A stretch of DNA of 38,707 nucleotides. Origin: CAZQVN01 sp964596775 (GTDB lineage: Bacteria; Eisenbacteria; RBG-16-71-46; JABDJR01; JAWXBZ01). Made by a program: the position numbers and the translations under genes. The notes beneath the pieces were generated by a model that saw nothing but the letters and a program-made list of their open reading frames with translations, had not been told where the DNA came from and searched no databases. Below, one piece after another: positions 1 through 7,455 of the stretch; position 1 is the first letter of the stretch; each line of letters begins with the position of its first letter. The stretch spans positions 1 to 38,707 of the forward strand of contig CAZQVN010000035.1 of the NCBI GenBank assembly GCA_964596775.1, written 5' to 3'.

Positions 1-229
1 GGAACCGAAGCGCCAGCGATGTCCCCGGCTCGGCGGCGATTTCCGCCAGGCGCTCGTCCCGGCGTCGCCGGGCCTCCTCGATATCCGGAGTCCTCAGCGA
101 TTCACGCACGCGCTCGCTGGTCCAGTCCGGCCGGTGGACGGTGGCGGCCAGCCAGTAGAGGTTGCCGTTCTTCCAGAGGTGGTGGTTCGGGTCGGGCTGG
201 GGGCGGGGCGGGGTTTTCGGGGTTTTCAT
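1..229 (-). CDS. Integrase-like protein, N-terminal part (cut by window edge)
   Basis: An open frame of 76 codons starts at ATG 229 and runs off the left edge without a stop. A good Shine-Dalgarno (GGGAGGA) lies just upstream. The visible protein has a Pro/Lys-rich start, then HHLWKNGNLYWLAATVHRPD and RVRESLRTPDIEEARRRRDE. The pattern of an aromatic strand, 'SL-T-D' and 'EARRRRDE' resembles the N-terminal arm/SAM-like DNA-binding region of phage-type tyrosine integrases, where 'SLGTxDxxEA' is common. The catalytic R-H-R-Y part is not in the window, so it could also be a short stand-alone protein with only this domain. It is transcribed from its own promoter (413-441) through a SAM-clan aptamer (312-402) and an SD-hiding hairpin (230-252). 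The reading frame and leader are seen; the family is inferred from motif likeness. Confidence 0.6.
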   Translation of the reverse strand, partial: MKTPKTPPRPQPDPNHHLWKNGNLYWLAATVHRPDWTSERVRESLRTPDIEEARRRRDERLAEIAAEPGTSLALRF

Positions 230-252
230 GTGTCCTCCCTTGGAGAGGACAC
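230..252 (-). promoter_or_regulatory. SD-sequestering hairpin (expression platform of the riboswitch)
   Basis: GTGTCCTC (230-237) and GAGGACAC (245-252) form a perfect 8-bp stem with a 7-nt loop. On the minus-strand RNA the 3' arm contains the GGAGGA ribosome-binding site of the integrase-like gene, whose ATG follows directly. Folding this hairpin would block translation start, which suits a translational riboswitch. A competing CCGGGU/ACCCGG pairing lies just upstream. How the aptamer controls the hairpin is inference. Confidence 0.55.
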
Positions 253-311
253 CCGGAGGTGACGCCGGGGGGCCGGGTAGTTTGATTGCTCTCGGCATTT
301 GCCGGAAACCG

Positions 312-402
312 CATCTCCCGGAGGAACGAACCCTCCGGGACTAGGCACCTTGGGGTCTACCCTCCCAGGTTGCCGGGCCCGCGACTGCGGGCCCTCCAGA
401 TG
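312..402 (-). promoter_or_regulatory. SAM-I/SAM-IV-clan riboswitch aptamer
   Basis: Read on the minus strand, the element shows P1 CAUCU (402-398) pairing with AGAUG (316-312). P2 is a perfect 8-bp hairpin, GGGCCCGC/GCGGGCCC with a 4-nt loop (394-375). P3 carries the clan signature GGCAACC (374-368) opposite GGUGCC (349-344). P4 is a perfect 8-bp hairpin, CCCGGAGG/CCUCCGGG with a 7-nt loop (339-317). The GGCAACC/GGUGCC core, with its AA opposite U, is the SAM-binding heart of SAM-I and SAM-IV riboswitches. P2 lacks the kink-turn and long arm of SAM-I, so this is closer to a SAM-IV or SAM-I/IV variant, although a P4 is kept. A promoter ends just before P1. S-adenosylmethionine is inferred as ligand from the family, not shown. 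Confidence 0.65.
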
Positions 403-412
403 TCTGACCGGG

Positions 413-441
413 ATTATCGGGTGATGCGCCTCCCGAATCAA
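413..441 (-). promoter_or_regulatory. Sigma-70 promoter of the riboswitch/integrase-like transcript
   Basis: On the minus strand, TTGATT (441-436) is followed by exactly 17 bp and GATAAT (418-413). These match the consensus -35 and -10 at 4/6 and 5/6. Transcription would start about 7 nt downstream, immediately before the P1 helix of the aptamer, which supports both calls. Confidence 0.6.
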
Positions 442-561
442 GTCACTTCCGTGTCATAACGCCATGGACGCGGCTCCCGGGGTTTGTTGTAGTCTGTGCC
501 GGTCCATTGCAGGCTGCCGGCCTGCTGGAAAGATGATTTCAACGTCACCTCCGGAGACCCC

Positions 562-1338
562 ATGGACTGGCTGACCGACCCGCACTCCTGGATCGCGTTC
601 CTGACGCTTGTTTCCCTCGAGCTGATCCTCGGCATCGACAACGTGATTTTCATCTCCATCCTCGCGGGGCGGCTGCCGCACCACCAGCAGAGCAGGGCGC
701 GGAAGACCGGCCTCGCGCTCGCCGTCCTCACCCGGATCCTCCTCCTGTTCTCGCTGTCCTGGATCATCGGACTCACCGAGCCGTTCTTCCACGTGTTCCA
801 CCATGCCGTGTCCGGCCGCGACCTCATCCTGCTCGGGGGCGGCCTGTTCCTGATGGGGAAAGCCACGCACGAAATCCATCACAAGCTGGAGGGGGTCGAG
901 GGGCATGCTTCGGGGCAGATCCGGGCCTCGTTCGCCGGCGTGATCATCCAGATCCTGCTGCTCGACGTGGTCTTCTCGCTCGACTCGGTGATCACCGCCG
1001 TCGGCATGGTGGACCACCTGTCGATCATGGTGGCCGCGGTGATCGTGTCGGCGATCACCATGATCCTTACCGCCGACCCGCTGGGGAACTTCGTGGACCG
1101 CCATCCCACCGTGAAGATGCTGGCGCTGTCGTTCCTGCTCCTGATCGGCTTCACGCTGATCGTGGAAGGCGCGCACCAGCACATACCGAAGGGGTACATC
1201 TACTTCGCGATGGGCTTTTCCGTGTTCGTCGAGGCGCTGAACCTGAGGCTCAGGAAAAAACCGGAGGAACCGGTCAAGCTCCGGGAGCCGTTCGCGCCCG
1301 TGCACGATGAAGGCGGAGCTCCTCTTCCTAAAGACTGA
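562..1338 (+). CDS. TerC family integral membrane protein
   Basis: This 258-residue polytopic membrane protein starts MDWLTDPHSW and carries the TerC hallmark LELILGIDNVIFISI at about residues 19-33, a second acidic membrane motif (LLDVVFSLDSVITAVG) and about seven hydrophobic segments. TerC/Alx/MeeF-type proteins are linked to Mn2+ export and metalation of exported proteins, and some to tellurite resistance. The acidic residues inside the membrane are the expected metal ligands. The ATG at 562 is preceded by CCGGAGA and matches the family start; an ORF extension 22 codons upstream looks non-coding. The gene converges on the TauE/SafE gene and overlaps its end by 11 nt. No yybP-ykoY manganese riboswitch was found upstream, although that leader often precedes terC genes. 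The transported ion here is unknown. Confidence 0.88.
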   Translation: MDWLTDPHSWIAFLTLVSLELILGIDNVIFISILAGRLPHHQQSRARKTGLALAVLTRILLLFSLSWIIGLTEPFFHVFHHAVSGRDLILLGGGLFLMGKATHEIHHKLEGVEGHASGQIRASFAGVIIQILLLDVVFSLDSVITAVGMVDHLSIMVAAVIVSAITMILTADPLGNFVDRHPTVKMLALSFLLLIGFTLIVEGAHQHIPKGYIYFAMGFSVFVEALNLRLRKKPEEPVKLREPFAPVHDEGGAPLPKD

Positions 1339-2092
1339 GCCCGTTCCGGATCAACAGGTACACCGCCACCCCCGCCACCAGCGCGGCGAAGATCTTCGAC
1401 AACCGCTGTTCCGGCCAGCGGCCGGCCAGGCGCGCGCCGGCCGTGGAGCCGGCGAATCCCCCCGCCGCGAACAGCGCCAGGAGCGTGAGCGGAAACGAGC
1501 CGCCGCCGGTCAGGTGACCGAGCAGCGCGGCGATGCAGTTCATCACGATGACAACCAGTGATGTGGCCACGGCCTGCTTCGTCGGCAGGCCGACGAACAA
1601 TGCCAGCGCCGGCACGATCAGGAAACCGCCCCCCACGCCGAAGAATCCGGTCATCCCCCCCACCGCGAAGCCGGTGAGCAGGAGCCGCCCCCAGTTGACC
1701 GGATGCGGATGCGCGGCCGCCGCCGCGTCGCGCTTCCTGCTGTCCCGCCGCGCCAGCGAAAACGCGGCGGCGAGCATCAGGACCGCGAACAGGGAGAGCA
1801 GGAGCTCCCCCTTCACGAGGCGCGACAGCCGCGCCCCGGCCAGCGCCCCGGGAAACCCGGCGGCCCCGAACGACAGGGCCACCTTGAGGCGCACCGTGCC
1901 GTCTTTCGCGTGGGTGATCGCCCCGACGGCCGCGATCATCCCCACGAGGGCCAGCGATGCGGGCACCGCGCTGTGCACGTCGAGACCGAGGCCGTAGATG
2001 AGCGCCGGCACGGTGAGGATCGATCCGCCGCCGCCGACGAGCCCCAGGGCCAGGCCGACCAGGGCCCCGAGAAGAATGGAAATGATCTGCAT
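1328..2092 (-). CDS. Sulfite exporter TauE/SafE family protein (DUF81)
   Basis: This is a 254-residue membrane protein with two homologous halves. Each opens with a glycine-rich segment: LALGLVGGGGSILTVPALI near residue 14 and GFFGVGGGFLIVPAL near residue 148. That duplicated pattern is diagnostic of the TauE/SafE permease fold, normally 7-8 helices. Family members export sulfite, sulfoacetate or other anions, and the substrate here cannot be read. It follows pspC on the same strand after 19 nt with no clear SD of its own, so translation may be coupled. Its 3' end overlaps terC tail-to-tail. Confidence 0.87.
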   Translation of the reverse strand: MQIISILLGALVGLALGLVGGGGSILTVPALIYGLGLDVHSAVPASLALVGMIAAVGAITHAKDGTVRLKVALSFGAAGFPGALAGARLSRLVKGELLLSLFAVLMLAAAFSLARRDSRKRDAAAAAHPHPVNWGRLLLTGFAVGGMTGFFGVGGGFLIVPALALFVGLPTKQAVATSLVVIVMNCIAALLGHLTGGGSFPLTLLALFAAGGFAGSTAGARLAGRWPEQRLSKIFAALVAGVAVYLLIRNGLSL

Positions 2093-2111
2093 CAGGAGGG
2101 ACGGCTCGGGG

Positions 2112-2351
2112 TCACTGCGGTTCGGCGGATTTTTCCGGAAGGATGATCACGCAGGCCATGTAAAGGAGCAGGCCCGGAAGGATCCCGGAAAAGATGATGA
2201 CCGCCACCACGATGACCCGGGTCAGCGAGGGGTCGAGGTTCAGGTACTCGGCGAGCCCCCCCGCCACGCCGGCGATGATCCGGGTGTCGGTGGAGCGGTG
2301 CGGCTGTTTCGGCAGCTCGATCTTCGGACTGTCCGGACCAGGAGATTCCAT
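2112..2351 (-). CDS. PspC domain membrane protein
   Basis: A 79-residue protein with a polar N-terminus and then the PspC motif TRIIAGVAGGLAEYLNLDPSLTR (residues about 23-45, shown by its pattern 'I-GV-GGLA-Y-..D-.-.-R'). A long hydrophobic segment and a short tail follow. PspC domains sit in the inner membrane and take part in envelope-stress signalling; in enterobacteria PspC works with PspB to free PspF. No other psp genes are present, so its role here is open. An SD (GAGGAAC) precedes ATG 2351. Confidence 0.88.
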   Translation of the reverse strand: MESPGPDSPKIELPKQPHRSTDTRIIAGVAGGLAEYLNLDPSLTRVIVVAVIIFSGILPGLLLYMACVIILPEKSAEPQ

Positions 2352-2462
2352 GACCGTTCCTCTATATAATGTCGCGCGGCGGGCTGTTGCCCACCGTAAC
2401 GTGCCAACGATACTACACTTCGATCGTTTCCGCTAAGCCGGGACCACGTCGACGGAGATCCG

Positions 2463-3272
2463 ATGCTTCAAACCGGTTTCCTGCAGTTCGATCCGCGGTT
2501 CGGCAATGTCCCCGCGAATCTGAAGACCGTGGAGACGGCGCTGGCCGGCACGCGGAACGCCCTGATCGTCCTTCCGGAGCTGTTCAGCACCGGTTACAAC
2601 TTCTCGAGTCACGAGGAACTGGCCGGCCTGGCCGAGGAGATTCCCGAAGGTCCTGTTTCGGAACGCCTGCTCGCCATCGCCGCGCAGCAGAACCTCCATC
2701 TGGTGGCCGGGATCGCCGAGCGACTCGGGCACGGCGCCGAGGCGGCGTTCTTCAACAGCTGCGCGCTGTTCGGGCCCCGCGGGTTCCTCGGCACGTACCG
2801 CAAGGTCCACCTCTTTGCCCGCGAAAAGCTGTTCTTCACCGCCGGCGACCTCGGCTTTCCGGTGTTCACGCTCGACCTGCCCGGGTCGCCGAAGGTGGGG
2901 ATGATGATCTGCTTCGACTGGCGGTTTCCGGAAGCGGCGCGGAGCCTCGCGCTGGCCGGCGCCGACATCATCGCGCACCCGTCGAACCTGCTCATGCCCT
3001 GGTGCCAGGAGGCGATGATCACCCGGTGCCTGGAGAACCGCGTTTACGCCGTCACCTGCAACCGGACCGGCGTGGAGGACCGCGGCGGCGTGCGGCTCGC
3101 GTTCACCGGATCGAGCCAGATCGTCGATCCCGACGGTCGCCGGATGGCCGAAGCCGGCCCCGCGGAGGAGGCCCTCGCCATCGTCTCCATCGACCCGGCC
3201 GCGGCCCGCATCAAGACGGTCAACGATCACAACGACCTGTTCGAGGACCGGAAGCCGGGGTTGTACCGGTAG
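2463..3272 (+). CDS. Carbon-nitrogen hydrolase (nitrilase superfamily amidase)
   Basis: A 269-residue cytosolic enzyme with the full nitrilase-superfamily triad: Glu39 (VLPELF), Lys114 (TYRKVHLF) and Cys150 (MMICFDWRFPE). The FDWRFPE block and length fit the aliphatic amidase/omega-amidase/N-carbamoyl-type branches. These hydrolyse linear amides through a cysteine thioester and release ammonia. The substrate cannot be set from the sequence. The start is supported by GGAGATCCG just before ATG 2463. It stands alone between pspC (divergent) and an aldo/keto reductase (convergent). Confidence 0.87.
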   Translation: MLQTGFLQFDPRFGNVPANLKTVETALAGTRNALIVLPELFSTGYNFSSHEELAGLAEEIPEGPVSERLLAIAAQQNLHLVAGIAERLGHGAEAAFFNSCALFGPRGFLGTYRKVHLFAREKLFFTAGDLGFPVFTLDLPGSPKVGMMICFDWRFPEAARSLALAGADIIAHPSNLLMPWCQEAMITRCLENRVYAVTCNRTGVEDRGGVRLAFTGSSQIVDPDGRRMAEAGPAEEALAIVSIDPAAARIKTVNDHNDLFEDRKPGLYR

Positions 3273-3305
3273 GCGTTTCGCGAACACCGCCGCGGAACGA
3301 GCTTC

Positions 3306-4214
3306 CTACGGCACCTCGTGTCCCGCCGAGGCTTCCCGGACGGCAAACCACTGCTGCGTGTCCAGCGTGACTCCTTCGGCGGCGACGGCCGCCCGGATCC
3401 TCTCGAGCCGTCCGGTGCCGAGAACCGGCATCGGTCGCGACGGGTGCATCATCACCCAGGCGAGCGCCACCTGGTCGATGGTTGCGCCGATGTCACCGCC
3501 GATCCCGTCCAGGGTGTTCCTCAATCGGACGGTTTTTTCGTCCGTGCCGGTGAACAGACGTCCCCCGCCGAGTGGCGACCAGGCCATGGGCGGCAGGCGG
3601 AGACGCTGCGCCTGGTCCAGGGTGCCGTCGAAGAGCGGATCCATGTGCGCCGCGGAAAACTCCACCTGGTTCGTCACGAGCGGAAAATCCAGCCGCGACT
3701 GCAGAAGATCGAAGTGGAACGGCAGGAAATTCGAGACCCCGCAGTGCAGGACCTTTCCGGAACTCCTGAGCTCCGAGAGAGCCGCGGCCACCTCGTCCGC
3801 GTTCATGAGCGGATCGGGCCGGTGAATGAGCAGCAGGTCGATCCGGTCCGTCCGCAGGTTCCTGAGCGATCTTTCCGCCGATTCGAGGATGTGGGCTTTC
3901 GACGTGTCGTAGTGATGGATCCGGTGGCCGGGCCGGTTCGGCGAGAGGAGCCCGATGCCGCACTTCGTGACGATCTGGATCTCGTTCCGCAGCGCCGGCG
4001 TGAGAGCCAGTGCCTCGCCGAACGCGGTCTCGCACTCGTAGTTCCCGTAGATGTCCGCATGGTCGAACGTCGTGCACCCCATGTCACGGCAACTTTGGAT
4101 CCAGCGATTCAGCTCGTCCGCGGTCAGCGCCCAGTCGAACAGGCGCATGAGGCCGGGAATGATGCGGGACATGCTGAAACCGCCGGTGCCGATTGCGATT
4201 CGGGTTGCGGGCAT
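3306..4214 (-). CDS. Aldo/keto reductase (YdhF-like)
   Basis: A 302-residue NADPH-type oxidoreductase of the AKR superfamily. The catalytic tetrad is visible as Asp51 and Tyr56 in FDHADIYG, Lys84 in IVTKCG and His131 in LLIHRPDP. The VSNF block and the C-terminal VLGTGRLERI cofactor segment are also present. The overall wording (MPATRIAIGTGGFSMSRIIPG, then MRLFDW and ADELN) is close to the YdhF subgroup, whose physiological substrate is unclear. I chose ATG 4214 because the conserved N-terminus begins there and GGAGG lies about 11 nt upstream. A 28-codon upstream extension has no family likeness. It lies downstream of rex with a 117-nt gap. Confidence 0.87.
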   Translation of the reverse strand: MPATRIAIGTGGFSMSRIIPGLMRLFDWALTADELNRWIQSCRDMGCTTFDHADIYGNYECETAFGEALALTPALRNEIQIVTKCGIGLLSPNRPGHRIHHYDTSKAHILESAERSLRNLRTDRIDLLLIHRPDPLMNADEVAAALSELRSSGKVLHCGVSNFLPFHFDLLQSRLDFPLVTNQVEFSAAHMDPLFDGTLDQAQRLRLPPMAWSPLGGGRLFTGTDEKTVRLRNTLDGIGGDIGATIDQVALAWVMMHPSRPMPVLGTGRLERIRAAVAAEGVTLDTQQWFAVREASAGHEVP

Positions 4215-4331
4215 GGTTCGGCGTGACCTCCGGGGTCCGGCGAGGATGGGGGCAGGATTACGGTGGAGCGCCGGGGTCCGGCGGCCCCGGACGGCCACCC
4301 GCGGACGCGACCGCCGGTCGGCCGCACTCCA

Positions 4332-4958
4332 CTACTTCAACGCAAAGCTCAGACTCTCGAACTCGATCGCCATGTTCACGTTCCGCAGATGCACGCCCTC
4401 CGGAACCGTGAGTTTCCGCGGCGCGAAATTCAGGATACCGGTGATGCCCGCGTTGACCAGCAGGTCGGCCACCTCCTGGGCGCCGGCCGCCGGTGTCGTG
4501 ATCACCCCGATCTCGAAGGAGCCGGAGCGGGCCAGGTCGGCGAGTCCGGACAGCGGGAGGACTTCGATGCCGTCCCAGACCTGGCCGATCTTCTCGGGGT
4601 TCGTGTCGAACAGGGCCACGACTTCGAACCCCTGGCGCCGGAACTCGCGGTACGATGCCAGGGCGTGCGCCAGGTTCCCGGCACCGACCAGGGCCACCTT
4701 CCAGCGGCGGTTGAGGCCGAGAATCACGCGGATTTCGTCGCGGAGTTCCTCGAGACGGTAGCCGGTGCCCCGTTTTCCGAAGCTGCCGAAATAAGACAGG
4801 TCCTTCCGTACCTGCGCCGACGTGACGCCGCTGCGCCGCGCGATTTCGTCCGAGGCGGCCTTCTGCGTCCCTTCCTCCATCATTTCCGCCAGCACCCGGT
4901 AGTAACCGGACAGCCGCCGTACGGTGGAATCGGAAATCTGTTTCCGGGTGTCCCGCAA
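4332..4958 (-). CDS. rex: Redox-sensing transcriptional repressor Rex
   Basis: The 208-residue protein has the two Rex parts. The N-terminal winged helix (residues 1-80) has the signature QVRKDLSYFGSFGKRGTGY. The Rossmann fold starts with VALVGAGNLAHAL near residue 88 and ends in a C-terminal swapped helix (MAIEFESL). Rex senses the NADH/NAD+ ratio and releases operator DNA when NADH is high, typically derepressing fermentation and respiration genes. Its ATG lies 5 nt after the gyrA stop, so it is very likely the last cistron of the dciA-gyrB-gyrA transcript. That is an uncommon home for a redox regulator. No clear TTGTG-N6-CACAA operator was seen in the window, so its targets lie elsewhere. 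Confidence 0.95.
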   Translation of the reverse strand: MRDTRKQISDSTVRRLSGYYRVLAEMMEEGTQKAASDEIARRSGVTSAQVRKDLSYFGSFGKRGTGYRLEELRDEIRVILGLNRRWKVALVGAGNLAHALASYREFRRQGFEVVALFDTNPEKIGQVWDGIEVLPLSGLADLARSGSFEIGVITTPAAGAQEVADLLVNAGITGILNFAPRKLTVPEGVHLRNVNMAIEFESLSFALK

Positions 4959-4963
4959 GAAGC

Positions 4964-7408
4964 CTATGCCTCGTCTTCCTCGTTGTAGATGCGGGCCACG
5001 TCGACCACCCTGTCCCCCTCGTCGAGGTTGACCATCTTCACACCCTGGGTGTTCCGGCCGAGCTGGGACACCTCGTTGATCCGCAGGCGGATGACCACGC
5101 CGTTCATCGTCATGATCATCAGCTCCTCGTCCGGCTGGACTTCCTTGATGGACACGAGCGGGCCGTTGCGGGGCGTGTTCTTGATCGTGATGACGCCCTT
5201 GCCGCCGCGCCCGGTAACCCGGTAATCCTCGACCGGGCTGCGCTTGCCGAATCCGTTTTCGGTGACGGTGAGCACGGTGGCTTCAGGCCGGCCGGAGAGC
5301 GCCACCAGGCCGACGACCCAGTCGTCCTCCTCGAGCGTCACGCCGCGCACACCGGCGGCCGTGCGACCCATGGCCCGGACCTTCTCCTCGGGAAAGCGGA
5401 TCGCCTTCCCCTGCCGCTTGGCGATGAGGATTTCGCTCTTTCCATCGGTCAGCACGGCGCCGACGAGCGTGTCGTCCTCCTTGAGGTTGATCGCGATGAT
5501 CCCGCCCTTCCGCGGATTTCCGTAGGCGGACAGCGTCGTCTTCTTGATCGTCCCCTTTTTCGTGACGAGGATCAGGAAGTGCTCGTCGTCGAATTCCTTG
5601 ACCGGAATCAGCGCGGTGATCTTCTCCCCCGCCGCCAGGGTCATCAGGTTGGCGATCGATTTCCCCTTGGCCGTGCGGCTCCCCTCGGGGATTTCGTGCA
5701 CCTTGACCCAGTGCACGCGCCCGCGGTCGGTGAAGAACAGCAGGTACGCGTGGGTGGAGGCGATGAACAGGTGCTGGACGAAGTCCTCCTCGCGCGTCCC
5801 GGCGCCGATGATGCCGCGGCCGCCGCGGTTCTGGCTCTTGTAGGTCGTCACCGGAAGGCGCTTGATGTAGCCGCCGCGGCTGACCGTGATCACCATGTCC
5901 TCGTCGGGGATGAGATCCTCGGCGGTAAAGTCGTCCGCCGCCGCGGAGATCTCGGTGCGCCGCTTGTCGCCGAACCGCGTCCGCATGTCGGTCAGTTCCG
6001 CCTTGATGATCTCGCGGACCTTGAGCTCGCTGGCCAGGATCGAGCGGAGCTCCTCGATCAGCTGGATGACCGACTTGTACTCCTCCTCGATCTTTTCCCG
6101 CTCGAGTCCGGTCAGCCGCTGCAGGCGCATTTCGAGGATCGCGTTGGCCTGGATTTCGCTCAGCTTGAACCGCTCCATCATGGCCACGCGCGCCTCGGCC
6201 GTGTCCTTCGAACCGCGGATCAGCTTGATCAGCTCGTCGAGGTTGTCCAGCGCGATCTTGTATCCCTCGAGGATGTGGGCGCGCCGCTCGGCCGCGTCGA
6301 GATCGAACTGCGTGCGGCGGACGATGACCTCGCGCCGATGCTCCACGAAGTGGTGGATCATCTCCTTCAGCGTCAGGATTTCCGGCCGGTTGTTGACCAG
6401 CGCCAGGTTGATGGCGCCGAACGTGGACTGCATCGCGGTGTGCTTGAACAGCTGGTTCAGCACCACCTGCGAGGGCACGTCGCGCTTGATCTCGATGACG
6501 ATCCGCATCCCCTCGCGGTCCGATTCGTCGCGCAGGTCGGAGATCCCGGGAATGACGCCGTCGCGCACCAGCCGGGCGATGTCCTCGAGCAGCGAAGCCT
6601 TGTTGACCATGTACGGGATCTCGGAAACGATGATCCGCTCGCGGTCGTTCTTCCAGGGCTCGATCTCGGCGCGGGCCCGCACGCGGATCAGGCCGCGTCC
6701 CTTCAGGTAGCAGTCGCGGATCCCCTGGCGTCCCATGATGATGCCGGCCGTTGGGAAGTCGGGCCCGTGGACGAGCGACAGCAGCTCCTCCGGGGCAACT
6801 TCAGGCTCGTCGATGACCCGGATCGTGGCTTCGACGATCTCGCCGAGGTTGTGCGGCGGGATGTTCGTGGCCATGCCCACCGCGATCCCCGAGGTGCCGT
6901 TGATGAGCAGGTTCGGCAGCTTGGCGGGCAGGACGATCGGTTCCTCGCGCGTGTTGTCGTAGTTCGGCCGGTAGTCGACGGTGTTCTTCTGGAGATCGTC
7001 GAGCATCTCCACCGCCACCCGGGTCAGCCGCGCTTCCGTGTACCGCTCCGCCGCGGGGGCGTCGCCGTCCACGGACCCGAAGTTCCCCTGGCCGTCCACG
7101 AGCGGGTAGCGCAGCGAGAAGCTCTGGGCCATGCGGACCAGCGTCTCGTAAATGGCGTTCGTTCCGTGAGGGTGGTAGTTGCCGTTCACGTCGCCGGTGA
7201 TCTTGGCCGACTTGCGGAACGGTCGGTCCGGCGTGAGGTTGAGCTCGTGCATGGCCACGAGGATGCGGCGATGCACGGGTTTCAGCCCGTCGCGCACGTC
7301 GGGCAGGGCCCGGTTCACGATGACGGACATGGAGTAGTCGAGATAGCTGACCTGCATCTCGTCTTCGATGGGAACCGCTATGATTCTTTCGCCGGTTTCG
7401 TCTGCCAT
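4964..7408 (-). CDS. gyrA: DNA gyrase subunit A
   Basis: An 814-residue GyrA. The breakage-reunion domain is N-terminal, with the active-site tyrosine Tyr123 in ERYTEARL. A coiled-coil tower follows, then six C-terminal beta-pinwheel repeats. The GyrA box QNRGGRG marks it as gyrase rather than topoisomerase IV. Together with GyrB it introduces negative supercoils. The quinolone-determining region reads HGTNAIYE, so the positions matching E. coli Ser83 and Asp87 are Asn84 and Glu88; Asn at the first is unusual for a wild-type enzyme. The gene follows gyrB by 47 nt with an AGGACAT ribosome-binding site. Confidence 0.98.
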   Translation of the reverse strand: MADETGERIIAVPIEDEMQVSYLDYSMSVIVNRALPDVRDGLKPVHRRILVAMHELNLTPDRPFRKSAKITGDVNGNYHPHGTNAIYETLVRMAQSFSLRYPLVDGQGNFGSVDGDAPAAERYTEARLTRVAVEMLDDLQKNTVDYRPNYDNTREEPIVLPAKLPNLLINGTSGIAVGMATNIPPHNLGEIVEATIRVIDEPEVAPEELLSLVHGPDFPTAGIIMGRQGIRDCYLKGRGLIRVRARAEIEPWKNDRERIIVSEIPYMVNKASLLEDIARLVRDGVIPGISDLRDESDREGMRIVIEIKRDVPSQVVLNQLFKHTAMQSTFGAINLALVNNRPEILTLKEMIHHFVEHRREVIVRRTQFDLDAAERRAHILEGYKIALDNLDELIKLIRGSKDTAEARVAMMERFKLSEIQANAILEMRLQRLTGLEREKIEEEYKSVIQLIEELRSILASELKVREIIKAELTDMRTRFGDKRRTEISAAADDFTAEDLIPDEDMVITVSRGGYIKRLPVTTYKSQNRGGRGIIGAGTREEDFVQHLFIASTHAYLLFFTDRGRVHWVKVHEIPEGSRTAKGKSIANLMTLAAGEKITALIPVKEFDDEHFLILVTKKGTIKKTTLSAYGNPRKGGIIAINLKEDDTLVGAVLTDGKSEILIAKRQGKAIRFPEEKVRAMGRTAAGVRGVTLEEDDWVVGLVALSGRPEATVLTVTENGFGKRSPVEDYRVTGRGGKGVITIKNTPRNGPLVSIKEVQPDEELMIMTMNGVVIRLRINEVSQLGRNTQGVKMVNLDEGDRVVDVARIYNEEDEA

Positions 7409-7455
7409 TTTTTATGTCCTGTGAAGTCCCGGTGACGGGTCGTTGTTGATGTGGA

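Noticed and set aside
318..340. A tRNA T-arm-like hairpin (GGAGGGTTCGTTCCTCC on the minus strand), suggesting an attachment site in a tRNA gene
   Set aside because: The loop lacks the T-loop A58 and no acceptor, D or anticodon arms surround it; it is P4 of the aptamer.
300..440. yybP-ykoY manganese riboswitch for terC
   Set aside because: Expected upstream of terC, but the GGGGAGUAG and GUC(A)UC signature is missing. The structure here matches the SAM clan on the opposite strand.
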